NCBI GenBank assembly: GCA_028095005.1
Contig: CM051459.1
Location: 17,036,699-17,100,698, forward strand
Reading direction: 5' to 3'
DNA from: Rhynchospora pubera
Lineage: Eukaryota; Streptophyta; Magnoliopsida; Poales; Cyperaceae
DNA length: 64,000 bases
Part shown: piece by piece, positions 38,139 through 50,126 of the stretch
Position numbering within the stretch: position 1 is the first letter of the stretch
Layout of the letters: the number at the start of each line of letters is the position of its first letter
Notes under the pieces: generated by a model
Seen by the model: only the letters and a program-made list of their open reading frames with translations
Told to the model about the DNA's origin: nothing
Database searches by the model: none
Position numbers and translations under genes: made by a program

Positions 38139-39314
38139 TGTAATAGACTATTTTTAAAAAAGTTGTCGGAAGGTGGGGGCCTTGACAGTATTGGAATCAG
38201 GGAAAGACGAGACTTCTGATAGAATGAAATTCCTATTTTTATTTGGTAAAGGCTTCTTACAGCAATTGTTCGGCAGGTGTGTATTAGTGGAATTAGCGGA
38301 AGAACTAAATGATTCATATGTGAATGATTAGTGGGATAAAGAGAAAAAAACATCTTTAATTTCAATCGAAACACGTTTGGAACTGTGTTGACTGTTGAAT
38401 AAATAACTTTAACAAAATAGAAAAAAAAAATAAATAGATGAAAATAATATACTCAAACCCTTCTATTTCTAACAAAAGTTCCTCCGTAATCCGTCTATGT
38501 TGAAATATCTAATTTGATGGACGAAATTGGATAATCCAATATAAATGATAAGAATGGAATAAAGATGTTCCACTAATTTTGAAAATCTGTAACGGCCCAA
38601 GATGATGAGTGAAATAAAGATGAAAAATCTTCCTTTTGCTTAATTTCCAAGGCTGCACCGACAACGCTCTCCTCCCGTACTTTTCCATTATTTTGCCAAA
38701 TTTCTCTTTATAATTTTCTGTGGCAACTATTTTCTGTTCTAACATGTAGGAAGTCTAATTTTCTAGGTAAGGTTGCCTACATTTCATTAATTTTAGTGCT
38801 GGATCCTATAGTCTTACGGCTGCCTGCCTGCCTATCCTAATTAAAGAAAGGAATTTGAGACATTCTAATTCTTGTGCATAAACTTTCATCTCTATTTTCA
38901 AGGTTGAATTAATTTGTTTGAGGTTAAGAATTTTACAACCCAATGTTTCTTTTCAAGACCTTAAAGTTATCACTTTGCTGAGCAGATCATTTTCTTACTC
39001 TCATCATCTATACCAGTCCATACTCCATAGAATATTCTTTTCTTTTCTTTTTTTGACTTTGTCGATTTTAAAAATCACAACATTGGGATGGAGCACAACA
39101 CAGAGACCTCTTTTCAATCTTAGCTACAATTTGTTCTATTCTGTGGCTTAGAAGGTAATTTTCAGTGAAGAGAGTTACTTAGAAAGTGTTAGGCAGGAAG
39201 TCTTAATGTATCCTTCAAACCAAATCAACTCAATCGACCAATCAAACATTGATCCATTATTATGGTTAAGTTAAAATCAAACTAGCACAACCATTTAAAA
39301 CCTCAATTTTTAAC
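38139..39314. other. Intergenic, nothing recognised
   Basis: Short open frames here show no family resemblance on either strand. No repeat stood out. Confidence 0.5.
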
Positions 39315-39614
39315 GGAAATTGATTACTGCCATCTGTAGTTTTGCCATCCCTGCCATCGCTAAGTATAAAGTGAACATATACAGCAAACAAAGTGAACAT
39401 ATAGACGACGATCTAAGTGAACACATACAAACAAATAAGTTCAATGAAAATAAGTTGAATATGCATGTAAACTTCTGAATAAGTGATAACAACACTTATT
39501 TGTTTATAAGTGTTCACTTAGATCGTCTATATATTCACCTTATTTGCTTTATATGTTCACTTTGTATTTAGCGATGGCTGGGATGGTATATTTGCCGATG
39601 ACACTTATAATTCC
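39315..39614. mobile_element. MITE, GTGAACATATA family, copy 1
   Basis: The element has imperfect inverted arms rich in AAAGTGAACATATA and GATCTAAGTGAACA motifs, with CATCCCAGCCATCGCTAAA-like sequence near the ends. The right end reads GATGGTATATTTGCCGATG then ACACTTATAATTCC. A second copy in opposite orientation lies at 50812-51010. No clear target duplication was found. Confidence 0.7.
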
Positions 39615-39773
39615 TGATTTTTAACAGTACGATTTGAATATGTTAAGTATTATGCATATGCCTTTGTGGCCATGTGGACAACCCATGATGCACTGGATAT
39701 AATAATTTCGCCACAGTCGATTCGATGGATAGAATCCGGAACAAAGAAACAACCAGCGCCGTATTAACTAAAA

Positions 39774-39900
39774 AACAGGTGAAACTGTAAATTGCCTATC
39801 AACAGGTGAGATCTTTAGATTCTGTAAACTGTGAATTGTCAATTCAAACAGGTGAGATTTCTAGATTTTGTGAAGGTGGGTATTATAAATTGTTAACTCA
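39774..39900 (+). repeat. Short degenerate tandem repeat
   Basis: ACAGGTGA followed by A/G-rich and GTAAACTGTGAATTGT-like sequence recurs two to three times with a ~55-bp period. It is weak and non-coding. Confidence 0.5.
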
Positions 39901-40094
39901 CAATTTGAGGTATGTTATTTTGGGCACCGGCTTTCCTGAAAATAGTGTTTTGTTTTTCCTATTTTTGAGAAAAGGTATCTGCCCTTCTATATTATTTTTA
40001 GAATTACTTCACTTTTTAGTACTAATTATGGATTAATAAAATCCGTGCTCTAATTAATCCTTTTTGCAATTATTTATTATTTATTGCATATACA

Positions 40095-40647
40095 TAGGGG
40101 TGTAGATGAGCTGAGCCTGAGCGAGCCGAGGCTAACTCGAACTCAAGCTCATCTCAAGTCGAGCTGGCTCAGCTCAGCACACCAAGGCAATTTCGAGTTT
40201 TTTTAGCAGCTCAAACTCAACTCATTTTAACTCGAGTTGGCTCATGGCTTGAAAACTAGCTCGTTATTAAATATCAAACTTTGAGACTTCGTAATAGACT
40301 AAACTAAAAAGCAAACAACATAAATATTAAACAATGTTTAAAATGCACATAGAAAGCACACGAAGAAATCAGAGGAAGATACGGCTATTTACCCCTAAAA
40401 ATGAAAAGAACTTAGGGTTATAGAATTGTGATTAAAAACTAGACTGGGTTAAGTCTCACGAGTTGGGCTAAGTCTCACGAGTTGGACTGAGCGAGCTGAA
40501 GGCAACTCGAACTCAGCTCATGGGCCTTCCGAGTCGGTGTAGCTCGAGTTATTCCAGCTCGAGCTGAAACAGCTCGAGTTGCTATCAAGTATTATCCGAT
40601 TCAAGTTCGAGCTAGCTCACGAGGGCCGAGTTTTTTGCTCAGTCCTA
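40095..40647. mobile_element. hAT-like MITE, 553 bp, 8-bp target duplication
   Basis: The ends are TAGGGGTGTAG and ..CTCAGTCCTA, with CATATACA duplicated exactly on both sides (40087-40094 and 40648-40655). The subterminal regions are packed with GAGCTCGA, CGAGTTGG and AACTCGAACTC motifs in both orientations. Subterminal motif clusters and 8-bp target sites are typical of hAT elements. No transposase is present. Confidence 0.82.
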
Positions 40648-40655
40648 CATATACA

Positions 40656-41033
40656 TAATCAAAATAATGTTATTATGAAAGTTCTGAGAGATGCTATGCC
40701 TGTACAATGGGGGCGTAGGCACAGTATATTTCAGAAAGCAAAAAGTAAACACAGATAGAAGAGGACAATAGATACAAGACATAAATAGAACAGATAAATT
40801 CAGCCTCTGCCCAACTGTTCTAAAAAAAAGATAATAAAACAGATAAATTACTGATAGCAATTACATAGGTATGCCAGACACTATTAAAATTAAAGAGTTA
40901 GTGCACTAGTTAAATTGATACAAGATGAGAGTTTACAGCTCTGACTGAAATAATACCATCATCAGAGCATGACTCATGTTAGCGAAAGAATTCACTAACT
41001 ATGCCACCAACATCTATTGACAGACTATGGCAA
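40656..41033. other. 3' flank of the bHLH gene
   Basis: No gene recognised. Part of it may be the 3' untranslated region of the minus-strand bHLH gene. Confidence 0.4.
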
Positions 41034-41246
41034 CGACTGAGCTCCCTAGACATGACAGCATTGGACTTCATTTCCTTGGTGAAATTTATGGCCAGTATTT
41101 TTGGTACCAACTACACCAGCATCGAGTGACAGACTGTTGTGACAGGTTGATTCGAGAAAATGACTGAGCTCTCTGGACACTACAACATTGGACTTCATCT
41201 CCTTGGTCAAGTTTATGGCCAGTATCTTTGGTACCAGACACATCCC
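41034..41246. repeat. 128-bp tandem duplication in the last bHLH exon
   Basis: GACTGAGCTC begins a unit at 41034 that restarts at 41162. GGACTTCAT.TCCTTGGT and TTTATGGCCAGTAT then follow in both. The period of 128 is not a multiple of three, so the second copy met by the ribosome is read out of frame. Confidence 0.85.
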
Positions 41247-42602
41247 ATGGGCAGACAAGGAATGTTGCATATTTGTTGAACTGAGCAACACATGCATATA
41301 CTCTTCAACCATTAAAGGAACCTCCCTTGCCTAATTTCAGGAACACAAAAAAGGAAAAAGATATATAATCCCTAGCAATGCCCCCCCCATCCTCTTTAAC
41401 TAAATTAAACTGTATATTTATTGGGTTTTATTAGCTTCACATTTTTTTTTTGCCCATACATAAAACTGTAATTGCATCTGGAAAATAGCCCCAACAGAAA
41501 CCTTCCAGGTATTTTGGTACCATACAAACTTCCTTATCATGACATATTGTACACTAACTTATTCATAAATATGATATATGATAATATCATACAAGCGATG
41601 CTAACAGATATCAGAAATAACTTACTGAGAAACTATCCTCATTATACAAGAGGCATCCCTACTTTGGATAGATCCCTCCTGATGCGACCCTACACAGGCA
41701 GAGGGCCAACATGATAGAATAAGGATAGAACTAGGCATAGTTAAAATGTACTGTTCTAGCTTGTCATAGATTGTTGTTCTACTTATTTGTTTTTAAATAA
41801 AACTATAACTTTGTAAAACGTTTTCTATCTAAGTGAATCTGTAGGTATATGGCTTTTCACCAAACTACCTTAACGAAATAAAGTAAATTTGGCAATATAA
41901 CCGTTCACAAGTGAATCGCAGCAGCAACAACAACAACAACAACAACAATAATAATAATAACAGAGCTACCTCCAGTGAATCCAACATAGAAAGAATTCCG
42001 ATCTGGGCTTGCAAAAACTTGACATACTTAAAAGAGGCCAGAAGCATCTGAGCTGTGTTCATGCGAGTCCCACCTGGGATAAGCTTCGCCAAATGTTGGG
42101 TCTTGTCACTTATCTTCTTTCTCCTAACTCTTGCTGCAATACTATTCCGGTGCACTTTGTCTTCGGACACAACCTTTCCCTGCATTGTACCGGCAGAACG
42201 ACCCAAAGGGAAACCAGCATTTTGGTAGAGGAAATTTACTGGGTTGGTTAATGAAGCAGTATTATAGTGGTTGTTGCAAGTCTGGTGGTCTTTCGGGTAA
42301 AGGTTGGTGGCAAATTCGGCATTCACATGGTATGAATTTTGGGCATTTGAGCAGTAGGGAACTTGTTGCACCGATTGGATGGAAGGGGCAGCAAGTGGGG
42401 AGAAGTTGAGAGTTGGTATTGGATCAGGCGTGGGTTTTGTATTGTGATGGGTTGTTGGCTCTGGGTTTAAGAGAGAAGCAATGTCAAACTGAGCGGCATC
42501 GGGTTGGTCGATTATGAAGGCCATTAGAGAATCTGACAATTCTAACTGTGGATCACATGACCCTGGTACCGGATACTGGCTTGATTGGCAGGTAAATGCC
42601 AT
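41046..42602 (-). CDS. bHLH transcription factor, bHLH52/53-like, altered
   Basis: Two coding exons, 42602-41970 and 41330-41046, joined in phase 0 with GT..AG, give about 305 residues. The bHLH domain lies near residues 155-205 of exon 1: SIAARVRRKKISDKTQHLAK, the loop PGGTRMNTAQ, then FKYVKFLQAQIGIL. This resembles the Arabidopsis bHLH52/53 group. Exon 2 adds the group's C-terminal motifs (VLLSSTNMQ, CLVPK, VSRELSHFLES). Two oddities: the basic region has Val where Glu of the usual H/Q-E-R DNA contact sits, and a 128-bp tandem duplication shifts the frame of the last ~20 codons, ending at a TAG. It may be a non-DNA-binding dimer partner or a decaying gene. Within the intron, (TTA)n and (TTG)n runs lie next to the donor. 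Confidence 0.75.
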
Positions 42603-43315
42603 TTAAGTAGACTCAGTGACTCACAATATCTTGATCCTGAAGGATTTAAGAAAGAAAATAATTAAAAAGTGGAAAAGTATGAGGAGATGATTTACTATTA
42701 AGTTTTACAAAGCATTGCAGAATTCCCTATTCGGTCATCCTTTATCACTTTACTTTATTGAAACACACTTACCTTAGTAATTTATTCCCAAATAATCAAA
42801 ACTCTAAAGAGAATATTTTAATTAGCCTAATTCAAGATTCTTGCTTTCATTAGGTGATAAAACTAAGACATTGCAGCCATAGCCAATTAAGATTCTGGTG
42901 ATTAAATATAAATAAAAGCGAGATTACAAAAAGGACTACTTGTTTATGGAAGTTTGAACCTTCCCACACCTGTAAATCCACATTCATTGGTTTGAAGAGA
43001 CATTACCTTAATGAATTCAAAGCTTCACTGCTGAATTAATATTGAGAAAATATTCAAGTACAACGAACAGATAAAGATAAAAGGCTATAAATTTGAAATT
43101 TTTTTTAACATATCATTGATATCAAACAGGCAAAGATGAACAAACGAAGTAGAATGGAAAGAGACAGAGACATACCTTTAAAACAGAGAGAGAATATCTT
43201 TTCAGACCAGGCGGAGAGGCTGAGCGCCAAACTGTTATCTAATCTCTCTTTCTCTCTGTCTACTTTTGTTTCTGAATCAGCAGTTGCGCAATCTCTCTTT
43301 CCTCATCTTAAATAA
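42603..43315 (-). promoter_or_regulatory. Promoter and 5' leader (with intron) of the bHLH gene
   Basis: On the minus strand TTATTTAAG (43315-43307) is TATA-like and is followed by a CT-rich leader. A donor at 43176/43175 (TAAAG then GTATGT) and an acceptor before 42636 (CCTTCAG) fit a 539-bp leader intron. The start codon at 42602 follows 34 bases after it. Confidence 0.5.
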
Positions 43316-43994
43316 GAACCTGCGAAAATATAGTTTCGGCAGTATTTCCTTGCTAATTATACCTCTGCTAGTTATATCTACTAATTAATGACCGCAATTA
43401 TAATTTTAACCTCCCGCAAGATACGCACCCACTTCTCCATTTTCTGTAACCGCCACGACCTTTTAACCCTTTGAACCTACAATGTGATTATTTTTTTATA
43501 GATACAGGTGTATCGGGTCATGCAGGCGCCCATATAATAGAAATGTTCTGTCCGTACGACCCGCTTGATTTACCACAGAATAATAGAACTCTGTTCCTTA
43601 TAACCGCCGATGTTGGTCGCGCCAAAAAAAGAAAGAAGAAAAATTAAACGGCTCCTGTCTAGATTTTAAATCATTAAATTTGTTCACACGAAAACTCAAA
43701 ACGCTGAAATAGTCAATTACTTCGTTGGTTATTTTGTTGTGCGTCGACAATCAGTTGTCATAAGCGTCTGATCCCATCAAATTCTCATTCCAACATTACT
43801 TGTCCTAGATCGGCTGCCTGAGAAACTTACTGCAAGGTTCAGAAGTTGCAGTTTCATGAAAATCAATGCAAGTCCCACCATTGTTTTTGTGCAGCACTGC
43901 ACAGGCCCAGGGCTTATTAGCTTAAGATACCCTACCATGTATCACTCCTTGGATATCTGTTGTATTGTATATGCTAATAAGTACAATTTCAATC
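43316..43994. other. Intergenic, nothing recognised
   Basis: The stretch lies between the bHLH promoter and the duplication downstream of the adenylate kinase gene. No feature was identified. Confidence 0.5.
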
Positions 43995-44450
43995 GGTTAT
44001 ATCGAGTCTAAAAGAGTCAAAGAATTAAAACACTTGTTTACCTTGTACATCTAAATATAAGACAGCATGCAGGATCAAAATAGGCATGCCTTTTCCCACT
44101 AAAAAAAAATAAAAAAATACAGATACATGTGAAGCTGGATCAAAACTGCTCCCATAGTTATCAGCAAAATTGTTTTCCCGATCAAGTAAATTAATTAAAT
44201 AAGACATGCAACTTCACTAGGTTATGTAGAGTCCAAAATAGATAAAGAGTTGTGCTGCACACGCAGAACAAAAATCAAATCATTAGTTTGTACATCTAGA
44301 GATAAATAACACACTAAAATCAAAATGGGCATGTTTCTTCCCGTTTAGAAGAAAAGAAAACAGTAAACCTGTGAAGCTGGATCAAAACTGCTTCTCACAA
44401 AATTATCGGCAAAATTGTCCTGCCAATCAAATAATTTGATTGAATTAACC
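43995..44450. repeat. 225-bp tandem duplication downstream of adenylate kinase
   Basis: A unit beginning GGTTAT at 43995 restarts at 44220. Both copies contain GTACATCTA, ATCAAAATAGGCATG or ATCAAAATGGGCATG, and GTGAAGCTGGATCAAAACTG. The copies are well diverged, so the event is not recent. It is non-coding. Confidence 0.75.
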
Positions 44451-44556
44451 AAAATAGAAAAGTAAAAGAAACCCTTCAGGGAAAGATTGTGATCACTAGA
44501 TCAGTTTGTCTTTATTTAAATGAATATTCCTATGATATAATATATCTCATGTGGCA

Positions 44557-46749
44557 TCATGCTGCAGCTAATTGTTTGTCCTCGTGGTGCTCTTCAAGGC
44601 TGAGAACCTGAAGTAGCTTCGGCCATGACTCTGGGATTCCTCCTGGCAAGTCAAATTCTAAAAGTCTTCCTTGTCTTCTGTAGAACTCCTCGACTGGTAG
44701 GCTCTGTTGAAAAGTAGAAACCAACAAAATTTATTTAACATATATAAGGTTTGATTCAGCAAATGGACATGAACGCAGTGCGATCAATATCAGTACAAGT
44801 GTTCAATTTAATTGACTAATCCAATCAGACATAAAAACCTGCTCCACATTTTCTATGTAAGAACACACATATATGAACAGTTTGTGCTGCAAGCCCACAA
44901 GCAGCACGCAATTTCTTTACCAGTTGTCAAGGCATCCGGTACAGCCGTACAGTACAGTAACTTATCAGTACTGCAACCCGCAAAATATGTTGGGACAAAA
45001 TATTGGGAGTAAGAAAACCTTTTAATAGTAGTAATACCATGTCATTGTAAATGCGGAGGCGTTCCTTGACGACTTCTTCAGTGTCATCAGCCCGGGTGAT
45101 GAGCTTAGTCATGCACCCGGAAGGCGGAAGGAGAGGTGGCATGTACATGCCGGGCTGGCCATTCTGCCCCTCGACATTGATACGAGCAAGGTTGAAGTTC
45201 TTGCCGCACTCGCTGCAGATGCGCCTCCCCAGGCACTTCTCCACCAGCACATCTTCCCTCAGCTTCAGGTTCACTACCAGATCAATGTCCATTACTCCCT
45301 CTAAGATTTCCTATAATATCAAAAGGTTGTTACTGCAAATTAGATTTTGCCAAGGTGACCAACCTAATAATTATTGTTGTTAAAATTCTTATTCCTATTA
45401 TTTTATTTATTTTGCTCATGTGCGTTTGTTGCATATGGCGACTGATTTTTGATTGTAACAAGATAGACCAGTACAAGGTACTCGCAAAGCACAAACACCT
45501 CATTTCAAATAATATAAAATAAAAAATATCATGCACACATACGGGCCCAGTAACCCCTAACTTTCATAAGTTAACACAACTAAAAGAAATGAAATTTACG
45601 TATAAATAGTTCTCAGAAATTAGTAGGTATGAGGAAATATTGAATTATTACATAATATTAAAGATGATAAAAATTTTATATTGTACAGTTTTCAAACGCT
45701 TTGGAAATGTTTGGTGTTATTTAAGAGGTTGAAAATGCTTACCGCTTGCCTGACAGTACGGGGAAAGCCATCGAGAATGAACCCTGATTCACCCTTTTCT
45801 TCTCCTTTACTAAGCCTCTTGGTCAACAATTCTACAATAATTTCATCAGATACCAACTTCCCTTGGTTAACTATATCCACGAGCTGCAATACAAAGAAAT
45901 TCAACTCAATTACAAATTGAAAAATTATGAGCAATCAAATTTGATTCATTTATTTTTTGCTCTCCATACATTCTTCCCTCTTAGTTTCTTTAAATCTCAG
46001 TAAAAACTTCTCTGGAAATTCAAATGTGATAACTTAAAATTGCCATAAGTTTGAAAGAAGTAAACTTTTACTCCCAATCCCAATTACTGAATTTCATCGC
46101 AATTACAGTAACAAGAAAGATCCAGTATTCTCATTCACCATACAAAGTCTGAAAAAAAGCTTCTTCCTTTTGCTCTTCCATAATTGTTATTTTAGTTTCT
46201 CTCAAATCCAGTAAGCATAAACTCGACCGACATTAAAACGAGATATCTCTAAACCGAAATGGGCTTGAAAGCACCAAACTTTTTACTAAATTTCACTGAA
46301 ACTACACTAACAAACAAGATTCATTTCCGCCCTTCAAAACAAGTCAAACATCAAACGATCCACTCAAATTTCAACAGAATTCCCACTAAAAACAGCATAA
46401 AACCCAACAAAACCCCTAAATTAATTCGACCAATAACTCTTACCTTCTGCGAAAGAGGCCCAGTCGAGGCAAGCTCCTCTCGTACGAGATCACCAGTTGC
46501 AATATGTGGTACACCCAACAATTGTGAGAGGCGACTAGCGTAGGTTCCTTTCCCTACACCAGGGCAACCCAAGAAAACCCACTGTACATTCCTCTCATCC
46601 CTCTCCTTCCTCGTCGGCGCCGGCGCTAACCTCGCTGCTAGACCCGCCGGAAACCCAGTCTTGGGTTCGGACGCGAGCGTCGAAAGCGAGATCCTGGCCG
46701 TTGATCCTGACGTGGCGGCGGATCTGAGAAGTCTCGTTAACGCTGCCAT
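44557..46749 (-). CDS. ADK: Adenylate kinase, plastid/amyloplast type (ADK)
   Basis: Four exons: 46749-46444, 45883-45743, 45310-45038 and 44703-44557, each a whole number of codons with GT..AG borders, give 288 residues. The enzyme interconverts ATP + AMP and 2 ADP. The P-loop GCPGVGKGT is at residues 61-69, the AMP-binding motif HIATGDLVREEL follows, and the family signature GFILDGFPRT is in exon 2. Exon 3 has the LID region (CSECGKNFN) and TRADDTEEVVKERL; exon 4 has EFDLPGGIPESWP. It closely resembles Arabidopsis At2g37250 (about 284 residues). The first ~50 residues are rich in Ala, Ser and Arg with few acids, a transit peptide for plastids or mitochondria. The gene looks intact. Confidence 0.95.
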
Positions 46750-47559
46750 GAGAGGAGAAGGAAAGAAAAGAAGGCACGAGGAAAGTGCGAATGTTTTGCT
46801 TTTCTTTTTTGGTAGCTAGATTTCGGCGGATAGTTCGGGGAGAAAAGAAAGAGGGAAGAGTTCAGTCTCTTTTTTTTTTACTAAAATTGGAGGGTTATGA
46901 CATTCGTTGGATTTGATCCAACGATTCAGATTGGCGGAATGTGAACGGGTTTGATTTTAAGTAGGTGGTGGAATAGAGACTGGAGGCTTGATCTGCGCTG
47001 TTTATATTAGATCTGACGGTTTGAATTTGAATAGTAGGAACCTGTTATCTTTCGGCTAATAGCAGTAGAAAGGGAGTCGGAACTACGCGAACGGTGGTCA
47101 TGCTCCATGGTGGAATTTCTGTATCCTGAATCGAGTTTCTTTCTGTGTAGCGTAGGACAGATATGCACGTTTTCTGAGCTCAGTTGATTGATATTTTGGG
47201 AATTCCTCGTCCCTTGTCGGAGTCGCAGTTGCTTTCTTTCTTTCACCCGTCACTACCTCGGACCCGCTACATGAGAGGCTTCTCCTTTGACCCCAAGCTG
47301 GTGGACGACACCGAAAGGCATATACTGAGAAAGTAAAATATACCAAATATGGAATATTCTGCTCGAGATTTCCACCATCATGAATCTGGAAACTTACGGA
47401 TCCGCCGACAGTGAAATATTTGCCAAATATGTGAACAAACTTCATTTTTTTTCCCCTCTATGTAGAGATAGGCTAAAATCACCTCTTTTTTAGAAACGCG
47501 ACCACTTTTTTTTAAACAAAAATATGAAACAGTTCGTGACGATGGCTAGTAATGTATAT
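46750..47559. other. Upstream of adenylate kinase, no gene recognised
   Basis: It should hold the adenylate kinase promoter. A minus-strand open frame at 47098-47445 (115 codons) matches no family I know, is arginine- and serine-rich, and is probably chance. Confidence 0.45.
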
Positions 47560-47815
47560 GAATGTAAATTGGGATCGAATGCTTTCTTTAAATAAAACTT
47601 ATGATTCATTGGCAATGTTTTGTCTTGATATATTTTTCTTTAAAGTTATATAAATTTAAAAATAGAAAAAAAAGTATAGACATATTTGTGTCATTATAAA
47701 TTGGTTGCGCATCTCATTTGATGCATTTATTTCGTCTTATGATCTCCGTTAAGTATCGTGAAATACGAATCACTATTGTAATTAATTTTTTACTTGTTTC
47801 GTAAATGGTAATTTT
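47560..47815 (+). repeat. Dispersed repeat copy 1 (pair with 58065)
   Basis: AAATTGGGATCGAATGCTTT and TATTGTAATTAATTTTT are shared with 58065-58335 in the same orientation, with moderate divergence over about 260 bp. It is probably a fragment of an unclassified mobile element. Confidence 0.7.
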
Positions 47816-48021
47816 GCATTATATTTTATTGATATGTATTGTGTTATATCCTATCGCAACATTTTAATTGTTTGATTTCAAAATTATAAGTTGATTTTAG
47901 CTATTACCGGAGCGAAATAATTAATTTAGTTATGAATATGTGCTACTTGTATAAATTTTATATAATAACATTACTTATTAATTAATTAGTTCGGATTCAG
48001 GATCAAGTTCAAGAGATTATA

Positions 48022-48405
48022 CATGGGCAGAGCCGCAGAGGGAATAGGGGTGCGGAGCAGTGTATTGACCCTCTGATGATTTGAAAATTTTATAAAATAC
48101 TACGTTAAAACAGTGGATTCAACTTGTGTAATCAATATTCAGCACCTTTATATCATTTAAAGAACTATTGCTATTAGTCTCCGTGTCATTCAAAGGACCT
48201 CAAAAAATCAATATGCAAAAGTCCAATTATTAAATCTCTCGTTTCTCTCACCGGGACAAGTAAGAAAGCAACTGTAAAATCCAATATTTTAAAGAAGCTA
48301 TTTCAATCCGGCCCTCAAAATTATAAAAATTACTCATTATACCAATCAATTTGTTATATTTGTCCTGTAAAAATTTTAAACAAGAAATCTCTGCCTCCGC
48401 CCTTG
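48022..48405. mobile_element. Degenerate hAT-like MITE (CARGGGCGGA ends)
   Basis: The left end CATGGGCAGAGCCGCAGAG pairs with the complement of the right end (CAAGGGCGGAGGCAGAG). Ends of this type occur in plant hAT MITEs. The flanking 8-mers do not match, so the element is old or its ends are misplaced. Confidence 0.45.
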
Positions 48406-48512
48406 AAGAAGTAAACCTATGTATATATACGTCATACGTGCATCGGTGCATGTACACCATGGGTCAAACAACTTCATATATTGACTTTACCCAACATGCT
48501 TCGTCTTGTAGG

Positions 48513-48840
48513 TAGGGCTGTCAATATTCCGTTTCGCGCACGTGTTCCGTTCCGTTCCGTTCGAACGGAACGTTAAATGAAATAGAAAATCAATTTCGTT
48601 TCTGAAAACGGAACGGAAACGAAAATGAAAAAACGAACGGAACGTAAACGGAACACGGAAATGGACGGAATTCCGCTGAAATCAATGGTAAATAAAGGAT
48701 GGAACGTTAAACGGAATGGAATTTTGTTACGTTTGACGAAACGGAATGTTAAACGGAATCAATTTCTGTTCCGTCGACTGAAACGGAACGAAAACGGAAC
48801 AGGTTTGTTCTGTCTTCCGTTTCAACGTTTGACACCTCTA
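48513..48840. mobile_element. hAT-like MITE, 328 bp, perfect 8-bp target duplication
   Basis: The ends are TAGGGCTGTCAA and TTTGACACCTCTA. CTTGTAGG flanks both sides (48505-48512 and 48841-48848). GGAACG and CGTTCC motifs crowd the interior on both strands. Confidence 0.88.
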
Positions 48841-49144
48841 CTTGTAGGCATGTCATCCCTTAGGCCATTTCTTTTAGATGAGTTAGATCATTTTTTTTAT
48901 CACATGAGTTACAACATCAATCATTTTTATAATATATTCATTACTACATAGGACTGATAAATATGATAGTTATATTTTTTAGTTTAATTTAATTGAGATT
49001 TTTTGTCTCTTTTAGCATCCGTGAAACAATAAATTTTTGCGATAAATAATTATATGAATGAAAAAACTAGTTAACTCTCATTAGCACACTACTTCCTTTT
49101 GGATCACCATCGCCATTTGGATTTCGTCATTTGAATCCACCTCC

Positions 49145-49395
49145 CACTACACCAAAAAAGATTATTAGTATTGGACCATTAATATCTATTTTTAAGAAAA
49201 CCGATATTAATAATAAATCATGGCAATTTTGTAATTATCAGACTTATTATTTAGTACCGGTATTAATAATAAAAAATCGGTACTAATAGTATTTGCAGCC
49301 ACTTTCTTAAGCCTGCTAGTATCGGTTTTTTATTGCTTTTAATACCCTATTATTATAAAAATCGGTATTAATTAATGCTTTTAAATGGCGTAGTG
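49145..49395. mobile_element. CACTA-like MITE, 251 bp, 3-bp target duplication
   Basis: It begins CACTACACCA and ends TGGCGTAGTG, whose complement is CACTACGCCA. TCC flanks both sides (49142-49144 and 49396-49398). CACTA ends with a 3-bp target site define the CACTA/EnSpm superfamily. The interior is AT-rich, repeats ATTAATA and ATCGGT motifs, and is non-coding. Confidence 0.85.
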
Positions 49396-49795
49396 TCCCG
49401 ATGGGGCAACACTTTTTTTTTGTCCCTATATAGTATATATAGATGTGTATAATTTTTTTTGTCCCCCGCATGGTTCGGAAGGTTCTGCACCTCTAGAAAA
49501 TTTTCTTTCCTTTGGTTTCGTTAGGATCAATAAAATCAAATAAAAAAACATGTTTATCGATTTTTTTTTATTTCTTATTAGAGCTCCAAACATGTATAAA
49601 ATCATAAATTTCAAATAATAGAGACAATTTTTTAACACTTTTATTATTTAATGAAAGTAAAATTCTCTTACAACAAGCAATAATTAGTTTTATTCAGAAC
49701 AATTGTCATATTTCAAATATGAATCAAGCAACAAAATGCATGACAAATCATTCAAACCCCCATTCTATAAAGCCACACATTATAACATATGAAAC

Positions 49796-50050
49796 TAGGG
49801 GTGAAAACGGAGACTGTTTTAATCGTTCTTTCGTTTTGTTTCGTCCGAAACGAAACGAAACAGTTAAAGATTTTGGTTGTGTTTCAAAAACGAAACGGTT
49901 AACACCAACATGTAGTCAATTTCGTCCATGTGTATTTTCGTAATTTCGATCGTTTCGTCCAAAATAAAACGGTTAACGCAACACGTAATACGTTTCGTTA
50001 TTAACGCAATATTCTATTTTCGTGGTCGTTTTAGACATTATGCACCCCTA
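49796..50050. mobile_element. hAT-like MITE, 255 bp, perfect 8-bp target duplication
   Basis: The ends are TAGGGGTG and its exact complement CACCCCTA. TATGAAAC flanks both sides (49788-49795 and 50051-50058). GAAACG and CGTTTCG motifs fill the interior. It lies only 67 bp from the target site of the large Mutator-like element. Confidence 0.9.
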
Positions 50051-50126
50051 TATGAAACTACTCTTCATGGGCCTCCTAATTAGGCCCATTGATCTATCCG
50101 CTAGATTCTATTAGTGAGAAATTATT

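Noticed and set aside
47098..47445. 115-codon minus-strand frame
   Set aside because: No motif or recognisable family; no promoter or splice support seen.
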